Below are positions 1 through 7,253 of a stretch of 16,061 nucleotides of DNA, one piece after another. Numbering within the stretch: the stretch's first letter is position 1; the number at the start of each line of letters is the position of its first letter. The DNA lies in contig JBFFSQ010000055.1 in the NCBI GenBank assembly GCA_041572275.1, positions 1 through 16,061 of the forward strand. Reading direction: 5' to 3'. Below the pieces are notes generated by a model. It was not told where the DNA came from and made no database searches. It saw nothing but the letters and a program-made list of their open reading frames with translations. This stretch comes from JBFFSQ01 sp041572275 (lineage in GTDB: Bacteria > Pseudomonadota > Gammaproteobacteria > SZUA-229). A program made the position numbers and the translations under genes.

Positions 1-1467
1 GTTGTTGAACTCCATGTGAACCGCTGCATAACCTTTCTTCTCGGTCAGGCGAATGGTTTTAACGATTTTACGAGTTTTCTTGTCGATAACCTGAATAGAC
101 TGCTGTACTTCTGGTTCTGGATGTTTGGTTTGATCCGCCCATACATAATCAGATTTTGGATGCGTACGGATGAACACACCAGCACCGTCAGTTTCGACGG
201 TATAACATAGTTTCCATGCCTGGTCTTTGTGACCTTTTGGATCATTACCCCAGACACTGACCAGACCAGTACCTAGATGAGTGGTGCCGCCTACAGGACC
301 ACATTTGGGATCAATCCAGTTTGCACCAGGGCCGGGATGTGGCAGCTTGTCTACATCAATCATAGCTTCCAGTTTACGGGTCTGAGTATCAACAACAACC
401 ATCTTGTTAGATGCATTTGCTGCGATCTGGAAATAACGACCAGTTGGATCGAAGAAACCATCATGAAGGAACTTGGCAGAATCGATTTTATCGATACGCA
501 GATTGTCGATGTCTGAGTAATCTACCTGCCACATCTGACCCAGTTCTTTCATAGCTACTAGCCAGGATGATGCATTAGGTGTGTCATAGATTGCTGCAAC
601 ACGTGATTCTTCAACATAGTTACCATCAACATTCACACCGCGTGATGAAACGACTTTTAGTGGATCCATTGTGTTGGCATCAACGATAACAAAGTGTGGG
701 GGCCAGTAACCGCCACCGATAATGTATTTGCCATCACCGGATACGGCAACGTCACGTGCATCATAAGCAACCTGTACTTCAGCTACACGCATCTTTTCAG
801 GTTTTGCCCACAGGTCAATCTTGGTTAATTTGCCATCACGACCCATGGTGTACCAGAAGCGACCCGGGTTTTTAGCATGTAATGTATTGTGATGCTCAGA
901 TGCTTTCAGTACGTGTACTGCGTAGCCGGTATCGATATGAGCCACAACTTCATGTTTGTCACCGTCAATAACGGCCACTTTTCCAACGTCACGTTCAATA
1001 ACCAGGAAGAAGTTTTCCCAGTTACGACCATGCATGGGTTTGGTCGGATAGTCTTTTTCCTGAACATAAACTTTTTTACGTTCTTTCATTAAGGCCAGCG
1101 ACATTTCGGGTGGCGTGGGTGGGTCGATCTGAATATAGGTCGCCAGCATGGAAATTTCTTTCTTCGACATAATGTCATCGAAGTTATTCATGCCGCCTTC
1201 AGTACCCAGAGCAATGATTTTCTCCAGACGCTTCTGGCCTTTTTTCAATGTGTTTTCGGGCTCCAGGTTTTTACCTGTTGCACCTTTACGTAAAACCCCA
1301 TGACAACCTGCACAACGCTGGAAGTATAGGTTTTTTGCGGTTTCAAAATCTGCTTCCGACATGGTCGGTTGCTTGGCCTTGGCTGCAGATGCTGCGGGTA
1401 TGACTGATATTGCACTCGCAGCTATAAAGCCTGCGGTTATCAGCCGTGTCAGGGTTGTTCGCTTCAT
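1..1467 (-). CDS. nirS: Cytochrome cd1 nitrite reductase NirS, 3' end cut by window edge
   Basis: Periplasmic dissimilatory nitrite reductase, reducing nitrite to NO with electrons from small c-type cytochromes. My translation from the ATG at 1467 stays open for 489 codons to the left edge, so the C-terminus is missing (the family is usually about 550-600 residues). Residues 1-30 look like a Sec signal peptide (MKRTTLTRLI then a hydrophobic stretch to about ASA). The c-heme motif CAGCH is at 52-56, with a possible axial Met at 93. The d1 propeller follows: TGYAVH holds the expected d1-heme ligand His185, and FLHDG (His335) and LPHPGPGANW (His377) match the two active-site histidines known for the family. 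The start is supported by a purine-rich GGAGTAAGG just upstream. An FNR/DNR-type dyad lies about 150 bases upstream. The nir maturation genes, if linked, would be beyond the left edge. Confidence 0.97.
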   Translation of the reverse strand, partial: MKRTTLTRLITAGFIAASAISVIPAASAAKAKQPTMSEADFETAKNLYFQRCAGCHGVLRKGATGKNLEPENTLKKGQKRLEKIIALGTEGGMNNFDDIMSKKEISMLATYIQIDPPTPPEMSLALMKERKKVYVQEKDYPTKPMHGRNWENFFLVIERDVGKVAVIDGDKHEVVAHIDTGYAVHVLKASEHHNTLHAKNPGRFWYTMGRDGKLTKIDLWAKPEKMRVAEVQVAYDARDVAVSGDGKYIIGGGYWPPHFVIVDANTMDPLKVVSSRGVNVDGNYVEESRVAAIYDTPNASSWLVAMKELGQMWQVDYSDIDNLRIDKIDSAKFLHDGFFDPTGRYFQIAANASNKMVVVDTQTRKLEAMIDVDKLPHPGPGANWIDPKCGPVGGTTHLGTGLVSVWGNDPKGHKDQAWKLCYTVETDGAGVFIRTHPKSDYVWADQTKHPEPEVQQSIQVIDKKTRKIVKTIRLTEKKGYAAVHMEFNN

Positions 1468-1616
1468 TTTTTCCTTACTCCTGCTGGATGTGTTAAGGGT
1501 AGTATTAACTGTATACGCAAAATATTTTCCAGTGCGTTGATGCGATGATGTCTATCAGTCGTATCGACAGTGAATTTAAACAGCCTCTAGTAGAAATCAG
1601 GTGTGATCAAGCTACC

Positions 1617-1630
1617 TTGACTTCCATCAA
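1617..1630 (-). promoter_or_regulatory. FNR/DNR-type dyad of the nirS promoter
   Basis: On the minus strand this reads TTGATGGAAGTCAA, matching TTGAT-N4-ATCAA at 9 of 10 conserved positions. The hexamer TCTACT (1594 to 1589) lies with its centre 32 bases downstream, where a -10 box should be if the dyad is centred at -41.5. Transcription would start near 1582, leaving a leader of about 115 bases before nirS. Which Crp/FNR-family regulator binds cannot be told from the site. Confidence 0.75.
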
Positions 1631-1695
1631 GTGTGGAAAGCAAGATTAGCGAATTGTTGATTGAAAGGTATATGCCTAAATACAGGAAGTTAAGC

Positions 1696-2991
1696 TTAAT
1701 TTGATGTAAGACAATTATTATAGAGGCGTATGGCCTGTAACAGATGAAAGAATATTAGCGTCCAATTAAATAGCCAGGTAATTGCGGCAGGGTAAAAGCA
1801 AATGCCTGGATAAAATATAGCTAGCACAGACAATATTAGTGCAATTAAATGTAGATAATATTGACGTTGAGTTTTTTTACGGCTGATGACTTCATTCATG
1901 GTGGGAATGCCCATAATTCCCTGACCAGTGAGTGTGCGGTGACGATGAATATGTAGCCAGATCAGGAAGGGGACGATTTTATATAGCATGCCGTTGATAA
2001 TGGAAACCACGAACCCGGCAATAAAAATAAGTCCAATGATTAAACTGATATCCTGTTGAAAAAAATAAGCATAAAAGTATAAGAATATGCTGATAGCTAA
2101 ACAAATTAAGCCGGTATACCAGAAGTAGAGCGTTGCATCAGCCAGGCGTTTTTTGCGCTGAACTTGCAGGCGCAGAGTGAAGCCGATAAAACTTAGAATG
2201 AGTAGTGCGATTAGCAAGCTGCTGATTATATCCAGTACAGCATTTTTTATGCCGTGCGCCATAAAAAAATACTGGACAGCCGACCAGATCAGTAAACTGA
2301 TGAACAGTGTTGGGGCTAACCATTGGCTATAGCGTTTCGGATATTGATGGGTAACCTGGAACATTGGAATGACCTGGTAGGCAACAGCAATGATCATGAG
2401 CATGATCCAGCCAAGAGTGGCCCAGGCGATGTGTATGGCTGTGAATTGACGAAGCAACGGCAATGATGACCAGCCATGACCCGCAGCTAATAAAATCCCC
2501 AAGGCTATAGTGATCCATAAGGCAATAACCGAGAACCGCATGCTGGTGATTGATGGCTGCACGGCTGGTGCTCTGATCAGGCTATGACTGACTACACTTA
2601 AAAATGTCAGGATGCCGGGTATCAGAAATAACAATGAGATTTTAACAAGTGTGGTGTGAGAAAAAGTCAGCCCGAGAGCGAGCAGGGTAATACCCGATGT
2701 ATAGAGTAAATGAACAACTTTACTGATGATGGTGGCATGGTTGATTCCTGACCCAGCCAGTACAGGGAGCAGCTGGAACATGGCGCCAAACATGGCCATA
2801 GTGATAAAACCCAGTGTCAGTAAATGAGTGAATGCAATGGTTTCAGGTAGCCAGCGACTGCTGAGGATCTCTGGTCCACTGAACAATAATAAACAGGCAG
2901 CGGTGATGGCGAACACCGGTGCAGTCAGAAAAAAACGCAGTGGTGTATCTATGGAGGGTGCTTGTTCCAGTGAAAGCTGGTTATAGTTCAT
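1696..2991 (-). CDS. Polytopic membrane protein (about 12 TM), possibly distantly NnrS-like, third gene of the HHE unit
   Basis: A 431-residue, very hydrophobic inner-membrane protein with about twelve predicted membrane segments. I do not recognise it with certainty. Histidines lie in or near membrane segments (His56, His94, His136, His187, His347, His381). One motif recurs three times: GFITMAMFGAMFQLLPVL (61-78), GWIMLMIIAVAYQVIPMF (194-211) and GFVVSIINGMLYKIVPFL (326-343). Its pattern is a Gly-aromatic start, a small residue, Phe/Tyr, then Gln/Lys and hydrophobics before Pro. NnrS in this window has loosely similar H-x-GF and xxYPRW/RMLPFF stretches, so a heme- or metal-binding membrane protein distantly related to NnrS or heme-copper proteins is plausible but unproven. 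It starts 30 bases after the DUF2249 gene and very probably shares its transcript. The ribosome-binding site is weak. Confidence 0.75.
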   Translation of the reverse strand: MNYNQLSLEQAPSIDTPLRFFLTAPVFAITAACLLLFSGPEILSSRWLPETIAFTHLLTLGFITMAMFGAMFQLLPVLAGSGINHATIISKVVHLLYTSGITLLALGLTFSHTTLVKISLLFLIPGILTFLSVVSHSLIRAPAVQPSITSMRFSVIALWITIALGILLAAGHGWSSLPLLRQFTAIHIAWATLGWIMLMIIAVAYQVIPMFQVTHQYPKRYSQWLAPTLFISLLIWSAVQYFFMAHGIKNAVLDIISSLLIALLILSFIGFTLRLQVQRKKRLADATLYFWYTGLICLAISIFLYFYAYFFQQDISLIIGLIFIAGFVVSIINGMLYKIVPFLIWLHIHRHRTLTGQGIMGIPTMNEVISRKKTQRQYYLHLIALILSVLAIFYPGICFYPAAITWLFNWTLIFFHLLQAIRLYNNCLTSN

Positions 2992-3021
2992 GGTGAATTA
3001 TTCTCGCTTCCAGGTGCTGGT

Positions 3022-3276
3022 TCAGAGGTCTTTCAGGAACTGCTCCGTCGCGGTATCACTGGCGTGCCAGATATAGATATCGAACCCCGCTGCACCATCA
3101 AGTACTTTATAGCTAAATCCATTTTCGGCCAGGACGCCGTAAAGAGGAAACGGTTGCATGCGATGAATCATTTTAATGTATTCACCCGCTACCAGTTTAT
3201 CCAGTGCGTCCATAGCTGCTTCCATTGGCGCCGGCGGTGGAAGGTCATGCACATCCAGTACAATTTCTATACTCAT
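3022..3276 (-). CDS. DUF2249 family protein (TusA/SirA-like fold)
   Basis: An 84-residue soluble protein. The N-terminal LDVHDLPPPAPMEAAMDAL, the central IHRMQPFPLYGVL and the following ENGFSYKVLDG match the layout of DUF2249 proteins, which are often found beside hemerythrin-domain and denitrification genes. The TusA-type catalytic Cys-Pro pair is absent; PPP takes the equivalent N-terminal place, so sulfur transfer of the TusA kind is not expected. There is no signal peptide or membrane segment, so it should be cytoplasmic. It sits 50 bases after the HHE gene and 30 bases before the 431-residue membrane protein gene, in a likely three-gene operon. The biochemical function of the family is not established to my knowledge. 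A link to NO stress or metal-centre handling is inferred from context only. Confidence 0.8.
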   Translation of the reverse strand: MSIEIVLDVHDLPPPAPMEAAMDALDKLVAGEYIKMIHRMQPFPLYGVLAENGFSYKVLDGAAGFDIYIWHASDTATEQFLKDL

Positions 3277-3326
3277 TCTCGTTCTCTATTGATGATGAAT
3301 GAATGTCATCAGCCAACCTGTGCTGC

Positions 3327-3779
3327 TTAGGCTGCGTTGGTTTTAGTGTTTGTGTTAAGTCCTGATAAAAGTTGATCAGCTTCATCTGCGCATTCCTGAT
3401 CAATCATGGGATACAGGATCTGTTCTTCTTTCATATTATGCTGTTGCATATAAATTAACAGGCTTTCAGACAGACCCAGGTAACGCTCCTGATTTTGATC
3501 ACTGGCAGCCTGGATTAATTCATTGACCAGCTCACGCATTTGTTCATGTTCATGGCGCATCATCATGGTGGGTCCCTGCGTCATGCCGGTTTTGTCTTCA
3601 AAGGCAGGAAACAGAGTGTTTTCTTCAAAGCTCAAGTGATTGAGTAGAGCATCACTGAACTGTTGAACCAGGCTCATAGCATCAGACCAGTGTTGATTAG
3701 CTGCTTGTTGTTCGGCTTCTGCAAATAAGTGATCGCAGCGCTTATGATCATGCATCATCGTATCTTGTATAGAAGTCAT
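3327..3779 (-). CDS. Hemerythrin HHE-domain protein
   Basis: A 150-residue soluble four-helix protein with the histidine and carboxylate pattern of HHE cation-binding domains: HDHKRCDH near residues 10-17, NHLSFEE (His48, Glu52), RHEHEQM (His76, His78) and QHNMKEEQILYP (His114, Glu118). These probably hold a non-heme di-iron site. Related proteins bind O2 or NO, or repair iron centres after nitrosative damage (the RIC/YtfE group); the N-terminal ScdA-type domain of that group is absent here. A strong AGGAGGAAAA precedes the ATG. It is the first gene of the HHE-DUF2249-431aa unit and has its own FNR/DNR-like promoter just upstream. Its role is probably cytoplasmic NO or oxygen buffering or sensing. 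It is distinct from the membrane-anchored bacteriohemerythrin at 11723-12298. Confidence 0.88.
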   Translation of the reverse strand: MTSIQDTMMHDHKRCDHLFAEAEQQAANQHWSDAMSLVQQFSDALLNHLSFEENTLFPAFEDKTGMTQGPTMMMRHEHEQMRELVNELIQAASDQNQERYLGLSESLLIYMQQHNMKEEQILYPMIDQECADEADQLLSGLNTNTKTNAA

Positions 3780-3825
3780 TTTTCCTCCTGTGAAGGCATG
3801 ATAATCACGGTGTTCAATACTGGCT

Positions 3826-3839
3826 TTAACTCAGGTCAA
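3826..3839 (-). promoter_or_regulatory. FNR/DNR-like dyad with -10 box of the HHE operon
   Basis: The minus strand reads TTGACCTGAGTTAA, 7 of 10 conserved positions of TTGAT-N4-ATCAA. TATCAT (3803 to 3798) is centred 32 bases downstream, an almost consensus -10 in the class II position. The predicted start is near 3791, giving a leader of only about a dozen bases that just accommodates the AGGAGG ribosome-binding site. Confidence 0.6.
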
Positions 3840-3858
3840 ATATTGAAGCAGGTATTAA

Positions 3859-3874
3859 ACCTGGCTAGCCAGGT
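3859..3874 (-). terminator. Small palindrome over the nnrS stop codon, possible weak terminator
   Basis: ACCTGGCTAGCCAGGT is a perfect 16-base palindrome that contains the nnrS stop codon in its centre. As RNA it gives a 6-bp stem with a CUAG loop. On the minus strand it is followed by TTTAATA, a poor U-tract. It may only attenuate read-through into the HHE operon. Confidence 0.3.
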
Positions 3875-5118
3875 CGGTTGTCAACACGTGCGCTGAGGTA
3901 AAAAGGTGCATAGCGCATGACCCAGGCAGCTATGCACAGCAGCCACAACACAGCAGCAATCAGGTTTAAATTTACGGCTATCAGGTTATTGATCATGACA
4001 ATGTCAGACATGATGCGCAGGACCGCAGTCAGTTGTAGCCCCAGGAATAAAACCCAGCTCAAAGTACTCAAAATGAGTAAACGCCCTGAGTGTCCGAGGC
4101 TGACGCGGGATGCCATGGCAATTAACAATGTAGAAAAGAAACCAATAGTGATGGCATGAAGCGGGGCTTTAGCCAGAACCAGTTCACCGCTGATGAGTAA
4201 ATATAAACTTTGAAAACTGAACAGGGTCATGCCAATACCGAGCCAGATAAATGCTAAATGCAATACGGCCAGTAAGCGGTCAACAAAGCTGCGCATGAAG
4301 CCCCACTTTACTGTGTGGTAAAACGCGGTTACCGCCATAGGAATATCAGCCAGGAACAACCACTGTGGAAGTTGTGCGACGTCTAGAATTAAATGCAACA
4401 CACTGGCGCTGAGCATAATGAGTAAAGTCAGGCGTGGCTGCACGATGACATAATCTTTGACCATGCTGCTGGTGAAAAACGGCAGCATACGGTGGCTGAC
4501 CGTGAACAGTATAGGTAACAGGAAAATCCAGATACCTGCTTTTAATGAGAAGGCTTGATAGATCCAGTTATCCGTGAGTAACCAGAGTAAAAAGCTACCG
4601 GCACTCAACCAGCCTGTGGTGAGTGCGATGTTTAATATGGTTTCATAGTTTTTGTTTTGTGCCGGTGCCGCGCGATAGACCTTGAACAGGGCCCATTGCC
4701 CCAGGGCCCAGCCAAACATGAAAATGGCGATACCGATGGCAGCGATAAACAGGTTGAAAAATATACCCAGTTCAAATAGCAGCATTCCGCTACACATCCA
4801 GATAAAGGTGCTGATATAGCTGGATGCAGGTACCAGTGGACCATTCATCCAGCGAGGATAGACGGTAAATAAAAAACCGAAGATGAAGAAGATAAACACG
4901 CCATAGAGCATGATGAAGCCATGAACCCAGGTGGCCGGGATGAGTAATTCCAGGGGTGCCCAAAATTGTGTATAACGGCCAAACAATTCAATGGTCCAGA
5001 ATAATAAAGGCAGCAGTAGCTGCACAGCTCCGGCAAAAAACATCATGCGATGAGGGGCTGCGGTAAAGGTCTCCCAGAAGCCAAGGTTGAGGGGTTGAGG
5101 TTTTTCTTCTATCTGCAT
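3865..5118 (-). CDS. nnrS: NnrS family heme/copper membrane protein
   Basis: A 417-residue integral membrane protein with about twelve membrane segments, close to the usual NnrS length of around 400. Family-type motifs are visible: FxAAPHRMMFFAGA near residues 18-31, a helix with VHGFIMLYG and FGFLFTVYPRW (65-90), LFTVSHRMLPFFTSSM (204-219) and a late KAPLHAITIGF (317-327). NnrS proteins are reported to bind heme and copper and to protect cells against NO stress. They usually sit in Crp/FNR-type regulons next to nir and nor genes, as here. The intergenic region upstream holds an FNR/DNR-type dyad and a stable hairpin. No clear ribosome-binding site precedes the ATG (the preceding bases are pyrimidine-rich, ACCACCCC), and the next Met is inside the first conserved motif, so this start is kept. 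Confidence 0.92.
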   Translation of the reverse strand: MQIEEKPQPLNLGFWETFTAAPHRMMFFAGAVQLLLPLLFWTIELFGRYTQFWAPLELLIPATWVHGFIMLYGVFIFFIFGFLFTVYPRWMNGPLVPASSYISTFIWMCSGMLLFELGIFFNLFIAAIGIAIFMFGWALGQWALFKVYRAAPAQNKNYETILNIALTTGWLSAGSFLLWLLTDNWIYQAFSLKAGIWIFLLPILFTVSHRMLPFFTSSMVKDYVIVQPRLTLLIMLSASVLHLILDVAQLPQWLFLADIPMAVTAFYHTVKWGFMRSFVDRLLAVLHLAFIWLGIGMTLFSFQSLYLLISGELVLAKAPLHAITIGFFSTLLIAMASRVSLGHSGRLLILSTLSWVLFLGLQLTAVLRIMSDIVMINNLIAVNLNLIAAVLWLLCIAAWVMRYAPFYLSARVDNRPG

Positions 5119-5213
5119 GGGGTGGTTCTATATCAAATGGTTGTTTGGGTTGATTCTTAAGCTCGGTTTATGAGCATAGGGGGAAAAGTTTACGGTTTTG
5201 GATGGGTTATGCC

Positions 5214-5227
5214 TTGATGTAAAACAA
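5214..5227 (-). promoter_or_regulatory. FNR/DNR-type dyad of the nnrS promoter
   Basis: The minus strand reads TTGTTTTACATCAA, 9 of 10 conserved positions of TTGAT-N4-ATCAA. A -10-like TAAACT (5192 to 5187) is centred 31 bases downstream, so the class II spacing is kept. The predicted transcript starts near 5180, with a leader of about 60 bases before nnrS. Confidence 0.7.
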
Positions 5228-5292
5228 GGGTGTGTGTATGTGTTCGATCGATTGAATAGTGATAAAAAATGTTTATGCTTTATTTGACTTTG

Positions 5293-5333
5293 TATTTCGC
5301 CTCGGCAATAGGAGCAATTGCCGAGGCGAAATA
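5293..5333 (-). terminator. Stable 17-bp stem-loop ending the nor operon
   Basis: Two perfectly complementary 17-base arms (5293-5309 and 5317-5333) with a 7-base loop, AGGAGCA. It lies about 60 bases after the norD stop and before the nnrS promoter, which suits a transcription terminator or an mRNA 3'-end stabiliser. No U-tract follows on either strand; the A/T-rich stem base is the only such element. Transcript-end protection or Rho-assisted termination is therefore as likely as classical intrinsic termination. Confidence 0.65.
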
Positions 5334-5352
5334 GAAAGTTAAAAATATACTA

Positions 5353-5366
5353 ATGATCAATATCAG
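5353..5366. promoter_or_regulatory. Degenerate FNR-like dyad between the norD stop and the hairpin
   Basis: ATGATCAATATCAG matches 8 of 10 conserved positions of TTGAT-N4-ATCAA. It lies 25 bases after norD and on the far side of the hairpin from nnrS, about 235 bases before the nnrS start. No -10 box was assigned to it. It could be a second regulator site or chance in A/T-rich DNA. Confidence 0.2.
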
Positions 5367-5390
5367 GAAAACGTCCCGTTGAGATGCAAA

Positions 5391-7253
5391 CTAATGAACC
5401 TGCTGCGTTAACCGTGCATACAACAACGGTAACTCACGCGGCAATTCTTCAGCCTTACGTATCACCACATACGCACCAGCACCAAATAAATGCGGTAAAT
5501 AATTACCGGCTTTTTCATCAATGGTGACACAGAAGGGTTGTAAGCCTTTTTGTCGAGCTTCGATAATCGCCATGCGTGTATCTTCAATACCGTAACGACC
5601 CTCATATGCATCGAGGTCGTTGGGTTTACCATCGGTAAGGATCAAGAGCAGTTTCTGGGTGGCTGTCTGTTTTTCCAGTTGGTTGCTGGCGTGACGTATG
5701 GCGGCACCCATGCGGGTATAGTATCCGGGTTTGACCGCCTGGATCAGGCCGCGGACCTGATTGTTATAACGGTCTTCAAAACGCTTCAGTAAATTGAAAC
5801 GGACATGGTTACGATTACGTGATGAAAACCCATGAATTGCGAAGCGGTCACCGGTGGTGTTCAGGCTTTCGGCAAACAAAAACAGACTGTCACGAATGAC
5901 ATCAATAATGCGCGCGTCGTTGTTGATCCAGGCATCGGTGGATAATGACAGGTCGGCCAGTAATAAACAGGCCAGGTCACGGTGTCCACTTCTCAAATCC
6001 CGGTATAGATTACCTGTCATTTCACCATGACCGTTGGCTCGTTGCGTGGTGAACTGGAGATAGGCATCAAGGTCAACTTCGCTGCCATCCTGTTGTGCCT
6101 TGAACCAGACTCTTGAGGGTGCCAGGGCTTCGAACTGTGAACGCAAACGATGGGCTGTTTTTCTCAGGTGGTCTGGTAATTCACAGTCCTGTGCATGTTG
6201 TGCAATCATTTCCTGCAGACAGCAGTAGTCGGCCTTCAGGCTTTGTTTTTTGTAGTCCCATTCGGGTAAAAGAATCCCGGCACCCATAGGCAGGTCATCA
6301 TTCATTGCCGATGGTAGATCGAGATCAAACTTGAGTTTGCTGGCCGTTGGCTGGCTGTCCTGGGTGACATTGAGAATATCCATATCTTCTGCCGCGTTAG
6401 CCGCTTCATCAAGATCTTCTTCCTCTTCGCTACTCCGGTTCAGGTTAATGAACTCACCCCATGAAAAAATATTTTCATAGCGCACTGCCAGTAGCCCGGC
6501 ATCTTTTTCTGTTACTTCTTCTCGCTGTGCCTGGCGTTTGCGATCCACCTGTTTTGTGTTCTGGTTTTCAGTTGATGATGCCTGGTCGGCCAGATCCTGG
6601 GCTGCCTGTGAGGTCGCAACAATGGGTGGTGATGGATGCATCCACAGGTACACCGGTTGTGGCGGTCGCTGAGCAATTGGGAATGTGTGATTGGTGCCCG
6701 GGTGCAACAACGCATGTTGAATGGCACGCTCTTGTGCAGCTTCATCCTCAGTTAGTTTGTCGATGTCAGGACGTATCGCCAGTTGCGCTGTGACCAGTGC
6801 CTGATAATCCTGGTTCAGGCCGGGAAAGCGTTTCAGGGTTTTAAGTGTTTGTTGCTGGTTGCGCTGAAACCATGCACCTTTATTGCCATCATCGGCAGCG
6901 GCCAATGCTGCTAGCCAGATATAGAGTTTACGGTTGAGTGTGCGCTCGGGGAAGATGTCAATTTTTTCAGGCAGGCGTAGGGATTGGTCATCTCGCCAGC
7001 TCAGTTCGACTTTTTTCTGACTGCCGGCAATGCGCTGTAATAGCCCGCGGCGACCGAGTTGTTCTGTGGCCGTGGTGGCATCAACACTCAGGCCACTGTC
7101 ACCTCCCATGGCACGAAAAATAATGCCGAGGGATTTTTTGATGTCGCTAAGCTGGACAGCGGCTTCCGGGTAGGTGGTTCTGGCAGCGCGGGTCGCGATT
7201 TTGTCCCAGAGATTACCAACGTGCTCTTCAATTTCAAATATATCGAATATCAT
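5391..7253 (-). CDS. norD: NorD, VWA-domain nitric oxide reductase activation protein
   Basis: A 620-residue soluble protein, normal NorD length, needed in other denitrifiers for active NOR. With the MoxR-type ATPase NorQ it is thought to act as a chaperone that completes the heme/FeB site of NorB. The C-terminal von Willebrand A domain spans roughly 425-610. It has an intact MIDAS: DLSLS (434-438), a Thr in the YYTRMGAA loop (about 513) and LTDGKPND (Asp541). The middle (about 220-320) is acidic and low-complexity (EEEEDLDEAANAAEDMD), a likely flexible linker. Its ATG overlaps the stop of the upstream 4Fe-4S gene by 4 bases (ATGA), implying translational coupling. It is the last gene of the nor operon and is followed by a strong hairpin. 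Confidence 0.96.
   Translation of the reverse strand: MIFDIFEIEEHVGNLWDKIATRAARTTYPEAAVQLSDIKKSLGIIFRAMGGDSGLSVDATTATEQLGRRGLLQRIAGSQKKVELSWRDDQSLRLPEKIDIFPERTLNRKLYIWLAALAAADDGNKGAWFQRNQQQTLKTLKRFPGLNQDYQALVTAQLAIRPDIDKLTEDEAAQERAIQHALLHPGTNHTFPIAQRPPQPVYLWMHPSPPIVATSQAAQDLADQASSTENQNTKQVDRKRQAQREEVTEKDAGLLAVRYENIFSWGEFINLNRSSEEEEDLDEAANAAEDMDILNVTQDSQPTASKLKFDLDLPSAMNDDLPMGAGILLPEWDYKKQSLKADYCCLQEMIAQHAQDCELPDHLRKTAHRLRSQFEALAPSRVWFKAQQDGSEVDLDAYLQFTTQRANGHGEMTGNLYRDLRSGHRDLACLLLADLSLSTDAWINNDARIIDVIRDSLFLFAESLNTTGDRFAIHGFSSRNRNHVRFNLLKRFEDRYNNQVRGLIQAVKPGYYTRMGAAIRHASNQLEKQTATQKLLLILTDGKPNDLDAYEGRYGIEDTRMAIIEARQKGLQPFCVTIDEKAGNYLPHLFGAGAYVVIRKAEELPRELPLLYARLTQQVH

Noticed and set aside
277..516. 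Plus-strand open frame of 79 codons across the nirS region
   Set aside because: It lies antisense inside nirS, which has full family motifs; no ribosome-binding site or recognisable protein features.
5133..5152. ATCAA and TTGAT half-sites close to the nnrS start
   Set aside because: Orientation and spacing are wrong for a dyad; the box at 5214-5227 has correct geometry.
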